Assembly: GCA_016842005.1 (NCBI GenBank)
Contig: JAENYD010000002.1
Location: 62,001-126,000, forward strand
Direction of reading: 5' to 3'
DNA from: Clostridium thermobutyricum
Lineage (GTDB): Bacteria > Bacillota > Clostridia > Ch29
Length of the DNA: 64,000 bases
Shown: one piece after another, positions 35,184 through 45,373 of the stretch
Layout of the letters: every line of letters begins with the position of its first letter
Numbering within the stretch: the stretch's first letter is position 1
Notes under the pieces: generated by a model
The model's database searches: none
Told to the model about the DNA's origin: nothing
What the model saw: the letters and a program-made list of their open reading frames with translations, nothing else
Translations under genes and position numbers: made by a program

Positions 35184-35585
35184 TCAACGTAGCAACGGGA
35201 TACTGCCGGTAACCCGGTTTACACTGCCGGCAGCACCGAAGATACACAGCCCCAGATATCTCAGGTCTGACTCATTGGTATTTCCGAGGGCTTCCGAGTA
35301 TTCTTCGTACTTTGTTGAGCGCTGGGCGACATCCGTAAAATCAATACAGTTAAGGGTATTATCCTCAATACCTTTTTGCCGCATTTTCCTTATTTCTTCC
35401 CGGTTGGTCTTCAGTATGGGTATGGGTATCTTTGTAATACCGGGGTGAATGGTTCCGCTGGCATCGTAAATATCGGGGCCTATGGCATCACGCAGGTTTG
35501 GGGCTGCACTCATGGCGAGAACCGCTGCTGTGTTTGCCAGGAGACCAACCGGGAGTTCCTTATCCAGCACTATAACAATCTTCAT
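35184..35585 (-). CDS. DUF2000 family protein
   Basis: A 133-residue protein starting MKIVIVLDKELPVGLLANTA, the characteristic DUF2000 opening, with VLAMSAAPNL, GITKIPIPIL and a C-terminal CIFGAAGSVNRVTGSIPLL. The fold resembles PTH2-like peptidyl-tRNA hydrolases, but activity is not known. The ATG at 35585 follows GGAGGAAAT. An in-frame upstream extension to 35663 lacks a ribosome binding site. Confidence 0.8.
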   Translation of the reverse strand: MKIVIVLDKELPVGLLANTAAVLAMSAAPNLRDAIGPDIYDASGTIHPGITKIPIPILKTNREEIRKMRQKGIEDNTLNCIDFTDVAQRSTKYEEYSEALGNTNESDLRYLGLCIFGAAGSVNRVTGSIPLLR

Positions 35586-35684
35586 TGATATTTCCTCCTT
35601 TTCTATATTTCTTTCCACAAGTTTGGAGGGAAATCCGGAATTAAGGCTTGTAAAAAATTGCACTACAGGCCCTATGGGTTGTTT

Positions 35685-36101
35685 CTATTCACCTATAATC
35701 TTCACCAGTACTCTTTTGGGCCTTTTGCCGTCAAATTCGCCATAGAATATCTGTTCCCAGGGTCCGAAGTCCAGTTTGCCGCCGGTTATGGCCACAACAG
35801 CCTCCCTGCCCATTACCTGGCGTTTAAGATGGGCGTCAGCGTTATCCTCATATCCATTATGGTGATACTGGCTGTAAGGTTTCTCCGGGGCCAGTTTTTC
35901 CAGAAAGTTTTCGAAGTCCTTATGAAGTCCCCTTTCGTCATCGTTGATGAATACGCTGGCGGTAATATGCATGGCGTTGACAAGGACAAGACCTTCTTTT
36001 ACGCCACTTTCCCTGATGCATTCTTCCACCTGAGGGGTGATGTTAATGTATTCCCGCCTTTCCCTGGTGTTAAACCAGAGTTCCTTCCTGTATGACTTCA
36101 T
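35685..36101 (-). CDS. yjbQ: YjbQ family protein (UPF0047)
   Basis: A 138-residue protein with the UPF0047 pattern: the N-terminal [26 protein letters not shown] (residues ~46-57), the metal-site [16 protein letters not shown] (~90-106) and the end [27 protein letters not shown]-like tail. Some homologues show weak thiamine-phosphate synthase activity; the true role is unclear. ATG at 36101 is 6 bases after GGGAGGT; the ATG at 36107 is too close to it. Confidence 0.9.
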   Translation of the reverse strand: MKSYRKELWFNTRERREYINITPQVEECIRESGVKEGLVLVNAMHITASVFINDDERGLHKDFENFLEKLAPEKPYSQYHHNGYEDNADAHLKRQVMGREAVVAITGGKLDFGPWEQIFYGEFDGKRPKRVLVKIIGE

Positions 36102-36370
36102 GTGCATACCTCCCTGACAGGCCGGTTAAGACCATGTTATTAATATGCTAATTGAATACTTATATGTATACCCCCGGGCTTGATTTAATTATATGATAAA
36201 TTGCATTGTATTATAAAGTGAAACTTCTATCAGTTGGTTGATCGTTGATGAGACATTGCCATATAATATACAGGAGAAACAATTACAGAGAATATAATCG
36301 CCAATTCTGGATTAACGCGCATACTGGAGCAAACTGACAATAGTATTATAACAAACAGATATAAACAGGA
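36102..36370. other. Non-coding gap upstream of repeat R6
   Basis: AT-rich sequence between yjbQ and repeat R6. It holds the yjbQ upstream region; no gene, hairpin or clear promoter was recognised. Confidence 0.4.
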
Positions 36371-36501
36371 TTCTTGGCTCCAGGCAGGTTTGCTTTTTAA
36401 CCCCTGTCTGACGCTTGGAAACCGTTATCCGGAGACGTAGCGCAGCTTATCTTCCGCCTAAGAGGATGGGAGTATTAGCGGCGGTAGTCATCGGACAAAA
36501 T
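36371..36501 (+). repeat. Dispersed palindromic repeat, copy R6 (plus orientation, most complete)
   Basis: Left end CAGGATTCTTGGCTCCAGG, first hairpin GGCAGG...CCCCTGTCTG, then AAACCGTTATCCGGAGACG, GCGCAGCTTATCTTCCGCC, apical TAAGAGG, and right arm GGAGTATTAGCGGCGGTAG with TCATCGGACAAAATG. This copy defines the family borders used here. Confidence 0.85.
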
Positions 36502-36543
36502 GCGATCAGGCAGAGCCGGGCCTTTTTCAGGCAGCAGGGAATA

Positions 36544-36585
36544 AAAATCCTGTGGGACGCGATACAATCCCACAGGATTTTTTGG
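36544..36585 (+). terminator. Strong intrinsic terminator in the leader of the cation efflux gene
   Basis: A perfect 14-bp stem (36544-36557 with 36568-36581) followed by T's lies 34 bases before the CDF start, with no plus-strand gene upstream for 1.4 kb. The position suggests attenuation of the downstream gene. Two CAGGCAG motifs (36507-36513, 36528-36534) precede it. Confidence 0.75.
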
Positions 36586-36618
36586 TAATATTAATAATAG
36601 GTTGGGAGTGTAAGGCTG

Positions 36619-38690
<2,072 letters not shown>

Positions 38691-38783
38691 GGACCGGGAA
38701 CAGCCGGTCTTTATAATTTTTAATATAGATATTAATTTTTATCAATTTTATTAAAAATAACGTTAATAAAATTAATAAAAATA

Positions 38784-38811
38784 TTGACATTATTAATATT
38801 TAGCGTATAAT
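38784..38811 (+). promoter_or_regulatory. Promoter of the DUF2089-SHOCT operon
   Basis: TTGACA (38784-38789) and TATAAT (38806-38811), 16 bases apart. Just upstream the 11-base inverted repeat AATTTTATTAA (38744-38754) / TTAATAAAATT (38763-38773) is a possible operator. Confidence 0.75.
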
Positions 38812-38852
38812 AGTATCAGATGAACATTTTCTGGCTGGTCAGCGGGGCCGGC

Positions 38853-38909
38853 CAGGGGCTCCATACATAAACCGTCGCCGGGGTTCAGGGCGGGAAGTCG
38901 TGTAAAGGA
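38853..38909 (+). repeat. Partial duplication of the methyltransferase 3' region
   Basis: CAGGGGCTCCATACATAA and the following ~40 bases match 38531-38587 inside the methyltransferase gene with a few substitutions and one deletion. The copy lies in the leader of the DUF2089 gene and ends at its ribosome binding site. Confidence 0.75.
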
Positions 38910-38919
38910 GGGTAAGCCG

Positions 38920-39285
38920 ATGAGAGATGCTTTGGGAAAATGCCCGGTATGCGGAGAACATATGGAAGTGACCAGATTGTACTGTGACCATTGCAATACC
39001 GTTATAGAGGGAAATTTCACCCTTTGCAGATTCTGCAGGCTTTCAAAGGAGCAGAAAAGATTTGTTGAGACTTTTATAAAGTGCAGGGGAAACATCAAGG
39101 AAGTCGAAAAGGATCTGGGTATTTCATATCCCACCGTTCGCAGCAAACTGGATGATGTCATTTCCGCCCTGGGTTATTCGGTCAGGCATCCCGGGAACCA
39201 AGAACAGAAAAAGTCAGTCCTGGATATGTTCAATCGGGGGGAAATCAGCTATGAAGAGGCACTTAAACAATTGAAAGAATGTTGA
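38920..39285 (+). CDS. DUF2089 zinc-ribbon regulator
   Basis: A 121-residue protein: an N-terminal zinc ribbon with CPVCGEHM and CDHCNT (residues ~8-26) and a further CRFCRL pair, then a helix-turn-helix-like region KEVEKDLGISYPTVRSKLDD (~63-82), then a short SHOCT-like tail (SVLDMFNRGEISYEEALKQL). DUF2089 proteins are probable transcription factors that sit before a SHOCT/DUF4097-type gene, as here. The ATG at 38920 follows AAAGGAGGG. Its stop overlaps the next frame. Confidence 0.88.
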   Translation: MRDALGKCPVCGEHMEVTRLYCDHCNTVIEGNFTLCRFCRLSKEQKRFVETFIKCRGNIKEVEKDLGISYPTVRSKLDDVISALGYSVRHPGNQEQKKSVLDMFNRGEISYEEALKQLKEC

Positions 39286-39299
39286 TGGGAGGTAGAATG

Positions 39300-39680
39300 A
39301 TGAGGGAAGAGGCCATGCAAATTCTTAAAATGGTGGAGGAAGGTAAAGTTACCGCAGAACAGGCTGCCCGGCTTATGGAGGCCGCCAGCCTTCCCGAGGG
39401 GCCTGAAGACAGTGCCGCACCAGTGCAGGGCAGGGCCAAATGGCTGAAGGTGCGGGTTTATGACGTCAACAGCAATAAGAAGAAGGTTAATGTCAGTATC
39501 CCTCTGTCTCTGGTTTCTGTAGGGCTGAAACTGGGGATGAAGTTCGGGCTGGACAAAGAAGAACTGAAAGGCTTCGACTTCAATGAAGTTATCCAGATGA
39601 TTCAGGCCGGAGAAGAAGGCAAGCTGGTAGATGTCACGGATGAAGAGAGCGGTGAAAAAGTTGAGGTCTTTGTGGAATGA
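39300..39680 (+). CDS. SHOCT-like domain protein
   Basis: A 126-residue protein. The N-terminal motif EAMQILKMVEEGKVTAEQAA is a SHOCT-like oligomerisation helix pair; the middle (KWLKVRVYDVNSNKKKVNVS) resembles the start of DUF4097/YvlB-type proteins, without the long adhesin-like beta domain. ATG at 39300 is 6 bases after GGGAGGT; other in-frame ATGs at 39279-39297 are less well placed. It is co-transcribed with the DUF2089 gene. Confidence 0.8.
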   Translation: MREEAMQILKMVEEGKVTAEQAARLMEAASLPEGPEDSAAPVQGRAKWLKVRVYDVNSNKKKVNVSIPLSLVSVGLKLGMKFGLDKEELKGFDFNEVIQMIQAGEEGKLVDVTDEESGEKVEVFVE

Positions 39681-39707
39681 CCTGCTGCGGTGCAGCAGGT
39701 CATTCCA
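39673..39707. terminator. Bidirectional terminator shared by two convergent genes
   Basis: A perfect 16-bp stem with a 3-base loop (39673-39688 with 39692-39707). The stem encodes the last codons and stop (GTG GAA TGA) of both convergent genes, so both proteins end in Val-Glu. Confidence 0.8.
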
Positions 39708-40911
39708 CTTTCGCAATTTTACAGGGCTGCGGTTGGACAGCACCGGCCGGCAGCAGTCCTGTCAGTATGCAGGCCAAAACAATTGGAACAAGCATATACA
39801 TAAGTGAAGCAGTAATGCCCAGCATATCTCCCAGGTAACCCTGGAACAGCGCTCCCAGTCCTCCCAGACCGCCTCCCAGGCCCATTATTATGCCTGTGGC
39901 GAAGGTTGCGTTGTAAGGCATGAAGTTTCTGGCCATTACTACATTTATGGGATTGGACAGAGCCAGAAGAAAACCCACCAGTGTAAAAGCCAGGAGAGAT
40001 GTCAGACCCCATCCGGATACCGTTAATCCCAGGCTGACGGCCGCCATGACCATGGATATCAGGAATACCTTTTTGCCGTCCAGCCTGTCGGATAAGACAC
40101 CTCCTGTTATCACACCCGAGGATGCAAGGATGAGGTGTACGATAAGTACTATGCTGAATAAATCACGGCTGACATACCGGGGGGCAAAGAGGTCAATGCC
40201 GTAAGTGACCAGAGAAACCCGTATCCACTGTTTTAGTGCCGCGATGGCGGTAAGTAAGACCATCCATTTCATAACGGACAAATCTCCGGTCCCTTCCGGC
40301 TTATCCGGGCTTTTAACTTCAGGTACGGCTAGGTCCACCCTGTGCACTCCGCCAAGGTACATGGCAAAGGCGGTTATAATTCCCGGTATCATAAAGTATG
40401 TCAGTTTTTCAAGACCAAATCGGTTGACAAAAGGAATGGCAAGGGGCGTCAATGCAATGGCAGCTCCGCCGATGGTCATGAAAAGCGAAAGGCTTGTTCC
40501 CGATCTGCTTTTGTTAAGTTCAATGGCTACGGAAGACCCCAGGGGATGATAGAGGGCCGAAGCCGTTCCACCTATCATCAGGACCATGATAAGCAGTATG
40601 TAATTGCTTACAATTGCTGAAATACTGATCCAGAAAGAAATCCACACAACAGACAGAATCAACAGCCATCCCTTGCCGTATCTGTTCAGCACAAGGCCTA
40701 TAAGGGGCTGCAGCCAGGTACCGCTGGCAATCATTATGAAGGCTATAAACCCCTGTTGTGCCATGGTAAGGGACAGGGCTTCCCTGAAGGCATAGGAGAT
40801 GGGCTGAATTATGGAGATATAAAAATCATTTACGAAATGACCTGCAGAAATGGCCATTAATTTGGCTGTATTTTCATGATTGCGCACCGTCAGTTTTGTC
40901 TTTTTCATCAT
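39700..40911 (-). CDS. MFS transporter, fosmidomycin-resistance (Fsr) type
   Basis: A 403-residue, twelve-helix major facilitator. The Fsr-like opening ISAGHFVNDFYISIIQPISY, then SGTWLQPLIGLVLNRYGKGW, and GGTASALYHPLGSSVA (residues ~113-128) are typical. Family members export fosmidomycin or related phosphonates and other drugs; the natural substrate is unknown. The ATG at 40911 follows GGAG. Confidence 0.88.
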   Translation of the reverse strand: MMKKTKLTVRNHENTAKLMAISAGHFVNDFYISIIQPISYAFREALSLTMAQQGFIAFIMIASGTWLQPLIGLVLNRYGKGWLLILSVVWISFWISISAIVSNYILLIMVLMIGGTASALYHPLGSSVAIELNKSRSGTSLSLFMTIGGAAIALTPLAIPFVNRFGLEKLTYFMIPGIITAFAMYLGGVHRVDLAVPEVKSPDKPEGTGDLSVMKWMVLLTAIAALKQWIRVSLVTYGIDLFAPRYVSRDLFSIVLIVHLILASSGVITGGVLSDRLDGKKVFLISMVMAAVSLGLTVSGWGLTSLLAFTLVGFLLALSNPINVVMARNFMPYNATFATGIIMGLGGGLGGLGALFQGYLGDMLGITASLMYMLVPIVLACILTGLLPAGAVQPQPCKIAKVE

Positions 40912-41020
40912 CGTGTTCTCCGTTCAATTATGAGATGCTTTAATAATAACATATCAGACGCAAAAATAGAATTATTGATTCTGATTCCCTGTTTCGGAAT
41001 GAAAACCCAAACAAAAATTA

Positions 41021-41082
41021 TTGACATATGCCCATAACAGTGGTATTATTTAATCGAAAGCGATATGGGCATAAGCCCATAT
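41021..41082 (+). promoter_or_regulatory. Promoter and repeated TATGGGCATA operators of the DUF5320 operon
   Basis: TTGACA (41021-41026) and TATTAT (41044-41049) are 17 bases apart. TATGCCCATA fills the spacer (41027-41036). Downstream, ATATGGGC-ATAA-GCCCATAT (41063-41082) is a perfect dyad whose left half contains the exact inverse of the spacer site. Two sites bracketing the start suggest cooperative repression; the regulator is not known. Confidence 0.75.
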
Positions 41083-41129
41083 ACCTGAAAATACTGGTGG
41101 AAAAGCCTGATAGGAAGGGAGGGATTACT

Positions 41130-41378
41130 GTGCCCAGGTTTGACGGGACCGGTCCTGATGGAATGGGACCTATGACAGGCCGAGGAATGGGATACTGCAT
41201 TACACGGGTAAGTGATGTTCTGCCGCCGGGTTTTCGACGGGGATTAAGGAGATATCCTTATGCACTTCCTGCGGTCTCTCTGCTTTACTATTTAGGCAAA
41301 AGGCGCGGATGGCCGGCGATTGGAATGGGGTACAGACAGGGAGGCGGATGGGGACGCAGAAACAGAATTGGATTGTAA
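41130..41378 (+). CDS. DUF5320-like small protein
   Basis: An 82-residue protein opening MPRFDGTGPDGMGPMTGRGM, the signature of DUF5320, followed by GYC and a basic Arg/Gly/Tyr-rich tail. Such genes cluster with NifX/Mrp-like proteins and radical SAM genes. GTG at 41130 is the start, with AAGGGAGGG upstream; the frame runs further up without a ribosome binding site. Function unknown. Confidence 0.8.
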   Translation: MPRFDGTGPDGMGPMTGRGMGYCITRVSDVLPPGFRRGLRRYPYALPAVSLLYYLGKRRGWPAIGMGYRQGGGWGRRNRIGL

Positions 41379-41416
41379 AGTAAAAGGGATAAAATTCTGA
41401 AAGGAGGCTGGTACAC

Positions 41417-41758
41417 ATGCCAGGAGGAGACAGAACAGGCCCTGAAGGCATGGGACCTATGACAGGCAGAAGGATGGGTTACTGTGCAGGGTTTGGTGTT
41501 CCCGGATATGTATATGGTCCGGGAAGATTTTTCGGAAGAGGTTTCGGAAGAGGTTTCGGCAGGGGATTTGGCAGGGGCTTCATGAATATGTATTGGTACA
41601 CAGGTTTACCTGTATGGGCCCGTTACGGAGTGCCGGAGGTCACCCCGGAAGATGAAAAAGCCCTGCTGAGAAACGAAAGAAAAATCCTGGAAGAACAGTT
41701 GAAACAGCTTAATGAGAGGCTGGATGACCTGGAAGGCAAAGATGGCGGCAGCGATTAA
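41417..41758 (+). CDS. DUF5320 protein with coiled-coil tail
   Basis: A 113-residue protein: MPGGDRTGPEGMGPMTGRRM at the N-terminus, four tandem GRGF units (residues ~39-55) and a C-terminal coiled coil (PEDEKALLRNERKILEEQLK, then QLNERLDDLEG). It is paralogous to the gene before it. The ATG follows AAAGGAGG. The cluster with DUF134 and a radical SAM protein suggests a role in metal-cluster or cofactor handling, not established. Confidence 0.85.
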   Translation: MPGGDRTGPEGMGPMTGRRMGYCAGFGVPGYVYGPGRFFGRGFGRGFGRGFGRGFMNMYWYTGLPVWARYGVPEVTPEDEKALLRNERKILEEQLKQLNERLDDLEGKDGGSD

Positions 41759-41768
41759 ACAGATAATG

Positions 41769-41820
41769 CAACATACAAACAAGAAGCGGATTGAAGTATT
41801 CGCTTCTTGTTTGTATGTTG
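41769..41820 (+). terminator. Perfect 20-bp hairpin after the DUF5320 genes
   Basis: Arms 41769-41788 and 41801-41820 are perfectly complementary around a 12-base loop, without a T-run. It is a strong structure at the end of the DUF5320 pair. Confidence 0.7.
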
Positions 41821-41867
41821 AAGAAAAGACATGGCCAAATCCATACGGTCAGAAACACACCGGTGAT

Positions 41868-41916
41868 AAACAGGATACTTGGCTTCAGATGGAGTTTTAA
41901 CCCCATCCGATTAAGG
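41868..41916 (+). repeat. Dispersed palindromic repeat, copy R7 (plus orientation, left end only)
   Basis: AAACAGGATACTTGGCTTCAG, then ATGGAGTTTTAACCCCATCCGA, is the left end and first hairpin of the family. The main palindrome is absent. (Positions cover both pieces.). Confidence 0.7.
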
Positions 41917-42015
41917 CGAAATGTTCGGTTATAGCTGAAGATATAGGTGTAATCATAAAGGATTATGTGTTTACCTGCAGATAGAAATTTTGCTTCATTT
42001 AAGGAGGATAATATT

Positions 42016-42954
42016 ATGAGAGTATATGGGCCTGTTCCTTCCAGAAGACTGGGACGCAGTCTGGGAGTTAACAATATACCGTATAAAATCTGTCCCTATT
42101 CTTGTGTATACTGCCAGATAGGGCGGACTAACAGACTGCATACAGAAAGGCGGATATTTTATCAACCGGAGGAGATTGTAAGAGAGGTTGAAGATAAAAT
42201 AGAAAAACATAGAAATATGGGGGAGCATATAGATTATATCAGCTTTGTACCGGACGGAGAACCGACACTGGACAAAAATCTGGGTGCCGTACTTCAATCG
42301 GTGAAGTCCCTGGGGATTAAAACGGCTGTTATTACAAATGCATCCCTTATATGGAGGGAAGATGTGAGGGAAGACCTATTCAAGGCTGACCTGGTTTCTC
42401 TGAAGGTAGATGCTGTCACCGAAGGGATATGGAAAAGAATAAACAGACCAAGGGGAACTCTTGAGTTGCAGCGCATATTGCAGGGGAGTATTGACTTTGC
42501 CGGTCAATATGACGGGATATGTTTAACCGAAACAATGCTGGTAAAGGGTGTGAATGACGATAAAGACAGCATATCGGAAATAGCAGACTTCCTGGCAAGG
42601 CTGAAACCTGACAGGGCATATATATCCATTCCCACAAGACCTCCTGCAGAAAAGGGGGTTTACCCGCCCGGAGAAGAAACTGTGAACCTGGCATACAATG
42701 TATTTTCCGGGAGACTTGGGGATGTGGAATACCTGATAGGTTACGAAGGAAATGCCTTTGCTTATACAGGCAATGTGGAGGAGGACCTTTTAAGCATAAC
42801 CTCCGTTCATCCCATGAGAGAGGAAGCGGTAAGGGAGTTTCTGTCAAAAGCAGGGACCGGATGGGACACTGTAGAGGAATTAATCTCACGGAATAAACTT
42901 GTAAAGCTGCAATATGAGGGTAAGGTATTTTTTATGAGAAAACTGAACGGATAA
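42016..42954 (+). CDS. Radical SAM protein
   Basis: A 312-residue radical SAM enzyme. The cluster motif CX3CX2C is CPYSCVYC (residues ~26-33), preceded by VYGPVPSRRLGRSLGVNNIP, a pattern of a small Firmicute/archaeal subfamily; DYISFVPDGEPTLDKNLG (~74-91) is the GGE-like region. The C-terminal ~60 residues are a small winged-helix-like domain (MREEAVREFLSKAGTGWDTV). The reaction is unknown. The ATG at 42016 follows AAGGAGG. Confidence 0.88.
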   Translation: MRVYGPVPSRRLGRSLGVNNIPYKICPYSCVYCQIGRTNRLHTERRIFYQPEEIVREVEDKIEKHRNMGEHIDYISFVPDGEPTLDKNLGAVLQSVKSLGIKTAVITNASLIWREDVREDLFKADLVSLKVDAVTEGIWKRINRPRGTLELQRILQGSIDFAGQYDGICLTETMLVKGVNDDKDSISEIADFLARLKPDRAYISIPTRPPAEKGVYPPGEETVNLAYNVFSGRLGDVEYLIGYEGNAFAYTGNVEEDLLSITSVHPMREEAVREFLSKAGTGWDTVEELISRNKLVKLQYEGKVFFMRKLNG

Positions 42955-43032
42955 GGAGACATATACTTTTACCAACCGATGAATAATGATAATATAAAGA
43001 ATAAGAAGCCTTTGTCAGAAGGAAGTGAAATA

Positions 43033-43521
43033 ATGCCAAGACCTACCAAATGGAGAAGAGTTGAGTTCATACCCGATGTCAGGAGATTTGTACCAAGGGG
43101 TATCCCGGAAAGGGAACTTGAAGAGAATATTTTAAAAATAGAAGAACTGGAGGCTCTGCGGCTTAAGGACCTGGAGGAGCTTGACCAGGAGCAGTGTGCT
43201 GGGAGGATGGAGATATCCCGCCAGACCTTCCAGCGTATACTGGGTTCGGCCCGCCGTAAGATGGCGGACGCCCTTGTCAACGGGAAAAGCGTCAGCATAG
43301 AGGGGGGGAATTTCACCCGTAATATCTGCCCTCTGAGGTGTCTTAACTGCGGCAGGGAATGGGACGAAAGCTATGAGAACTTCGAAAAGGCCATGCAGGG
43401 TGTATACCAGTGCCCCTACTGCGGTTCCGGCGAACTGGAGTGTGCTACGGGCCAAAGGGGACGGTTCTGCAGGGGGCACTGCAGGAGACAGGGAAGGAAC
43501 AGGAGAGGTTTTTCAGAATAG
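43033..43521 (+). CDS. DUF134 family DNA-binding protein
   Basis: A 162-residue protein of the DUF134/UPF0251 family: the N-terminal MPRPTKWRRVEFIPDVRRFV, a sigma-70 region-4-like helix-turn-helix (LEELDQEQCAGRMEISRQTF, residues ~46-65; QRILGSARRKMADALV), and a C-terminal zinc ribbon with CPLRCLNCG and CPYCGSG. It is a likely regulator of the DUF5320/radical SAM cluster. An in-frame ATG at 42979 lacks a ribosome binding site. Confidence 0.88.
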   Translation: MPRPTKWRRVEFIPDVRRFVPRGIPERELEENILKIEELEALRLKDLEELDQEQCAGRMEISRQTFQRILGSARRKMADALVNGKSVSIEGGNFTRNICPLRCLNCGREWDESYENFEKAMQGVYQCPYCGSGELECATGQRGRFCRGHCRRQGRNRRGFSE

Positions 43522-43533
43522 GAGGAGATACCA

Positions 43534-43995
43534 ATGAGCGCTAAAAGTAAATATACTCTGGTTGCACGTCTGAGAATAGCTGTACTGACTATTGGAATAC
43601 TGCTTATCGGTTATATGATGTACAGCAATCATGAAATAAGGATTGAACATGTATTACTGCTGATAATATTTTCGGCTTGCCTTATACTGCTCTCAACTCT
43701 GACAGTAGAGATAAAGGCAGATGTTCTGGAAATACGTTTTGGGATTGGTGTCATCCGGGAGAAATTCCCTTTAAAGAATATCAAATCCTGTCAACCCACA
43801 AAGAACTCATGGTTTTTCGGCCGCGGGATAAGAAGGATGAAGAACGGTTGCATTTATAATGTTGCGGGGCGTTCGGTTATTGAGCTGCAGATGAAAGACG
43901 GAAATATATACAGGATAGGTTCAGACAGGCCTGAAGAACTGTCAGAAGCCATTATGCGGGCGGTTAAAAGCAAAACTGCTGTGGCTTCGAAATAA
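43534..43995 (+). CDS. Small membrane protein with PH-like domain
   Basis: A 153-residue protein with two N-terminal helices (~11-30, 38-55) and a beta-rich C-terminal region (VEIKADVLEIRFGIGVIREK; KNIKSCQPTKNSWFFGRGIR) like bacterial PH (bPH) domains. The ATG follows AGGAGGAG, 12 bases after DUF134. Function unknown. Confidence 0.65.
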   Translation: MSAKSKYTLVARLRIAVLTIGILLIGYMMYSNHEIRIEHVLLLIIFSACLILLSTLTVEIKADVLEIRFGIGVIREKFPLKNIKSCQPTKNSWFFGRGIRRMKNGCIYNVAGRSVIELQMKDGNIYRIGSDRPEELSEAIMRAVKSKTAVASK

Positions 43996-44021
43996 CGGAG
44001 AATGTCTTCGGAGGTGGGCGT

Positions 44022-45155
44022 ATGAAAATAGTCATAGCCCCGGATTCTTTCAAGGGCAGCCTTACAGCCGGAAAAGCGGCAGAGGCCATCAGGAAAGGGG
44101 TATTCAGGATTTTTCCGGAGTGTACCGTTGACCTGGTTCCTGTGGCTGATGGAGGCGAAGGCACGGTTGATGCCCTTGTTGCCGCCACTGGAGGGAGACT
44201 GGTGAAGGCAAGGGTTCAGGGACCTTTGATGGAGGAAGTGGACAGCAGTTTCGGCATACTGGGAGATGACCGGACGGCGGTGATAGAAATGGCCTCCGCC
44301 TCCGGGCTCACCCTGGTTCCTGCAAGCATGAGGAATCCCATGATTACCACCACTTATGGAACAGGACAGCTGATTTTGAAGGCCCTGGATATGGGCTGTC
44401 GCAGCTTTATAATAGGCATAGGGGGCAGCGCTACCGTTGACGGGGGGACAGGTATGGCTGATGCCCTGGGAATAAGGTTTCTTGACCGGGAAGGCCGGCC
44501 GATACCTCCTGGAGGCGGTGGTATTGAAAGGCTCCACTGTATAGACACGGAAGGACTGGACAGCAGGATTAAAAAATCCACCTTTCGTATTGCCTGCGAT
44601 GTGGATAACCCTTTGTGCGGTGAGAAGGGGGCTGCCAGGATTTTTGGACCCCAGAAGGGTGCCACACCGGGGATGGTGGAGGTATTGGACAGGAACCTGG
44701 CCCACCTGGGCAGGATGATGCTTGAGACCACCGGCATAGACGTGCGGGATTACCCGGGTTCTGGTGCTGCCGGAGGCCTGGGGGCAGGTCTGATGGCCTT
44801 TCTGGACGCCGCACCGGAGCCGGGAGTGGATATAGTGCTGGAGGCTGTAGGTTTTGAGGACAGGGTGAAGGATGCAGACCTGGTTATTACCGGTGAGGGG
44901 CGTATAGACGGCCAGACCCTTCACGGAAAGGCCCCCATGGGAGTGGCAGGAATAGCCGGCAAATACGGTGTACCGGTTATCGCTGTTGCGGGGAGCATCG
45001 GGGAGGACACGGCACTGCTGTACCGGAACGGATTTTCGGCTATTGTAGGGATATGCCCATCTCCCATGCCCCTGGAGGATGCCCTGAGAAATGCAGCAGG
45101 TCTGCTGGTCGATGCCGTGGAAAGAGCCATGAGATTGGTAAAACTTAAGATATGA
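44022..45155 (+). CDS. glxK: Glycerate kinase (GlxK/GarK family)
   Basis: A 377-residue kinase that phosphorylates D-glycerate, feeding it to glycolysis. The family opening MKIVIAPDSFKGSLTAGKAA, VADGGEGTVDAL (residues ~42-53), GIGGSATVDGGTGMADALG (~130-148) and the C-terminal ITGEGRIDGQTLHGKAP (~289-305) are all present. Full length. The ATG follows GGAGGTGG. Whether the product is 2- or 3-phosphoglycerate cannot be read from sequence; this class usually makes 2-phosphoglycerate. Confidence 0.94.
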   Translation: MKIVIAPDSFKGSLTAGKAAEAIRKGVFRIFPECTVDLVPVADGGEGTVDALVAATGGRLVKARVQGPLMEEVDSSFGILGDDRTAVIEMASASGLTLVPASMRNPMITTTYGTGQLILKALDMGCRSFIIGIGGSATVDGGTGMADALGIRFLDREGRPIPPGGGGIERLHCIDTEGLDSRIKKSTFRIACDVDNPLCGEKGAARIFGPQKGATPGMVEVLDRNLAHLGRMMLETTGIDVRDYPGSGAAGGLGAGLMAFLDAAPEPGVDIVLEAVGFEDRVKDADLVITGEGRIDGQTLHGKAPMGVAGIAGKYGVPVIAVAGSIGEDTALLYRNGFSAIVGICPSPMPLEDALRNAAGLLVDAVERAMRLVKLKI

Positions 45156-45238
45156 TTTGCGAAAGACCGGAAAACACGTTGACAATGTTCTTTGAGACGG
45201 TTTTGAAAGCACGCAACAGCAGTTTTAACATCAATTTA

Positions 45239-45266
45239 AAATTCTGACATTATGTCAGAATTTTTT
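45239..45266 (+). terminator. Intrinsic terminator after glycerate kinase
   Basis: Stem AAATTCTGACA (45239-45249) with TGTCAGAATTT (45253-45263), a 3-base loop and a T-run. Confidence 0.85.
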
Positions 45267-45373
45267 GATTGAAAAAAACAGGCTGGATTTCACTTTAATT
45301 GGCATAATAAATATCTTTCTTAATCAAAAAATATATAATAGCATCAAAATGATGGGAGGGATAGTCTGCATAT

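Noticed and set aside
41540-41585. Short tandem DNA repeat
   Set aside because: It encodes four GRGF units in frame within the second DUF5320 protein and is part of the gene.
42979-43032. Earlier ATG start for the DUF134 gene
   Set aside because: No ribosome binding site; the conserved family N-terminus MPRPTKWRR begins at 43033.
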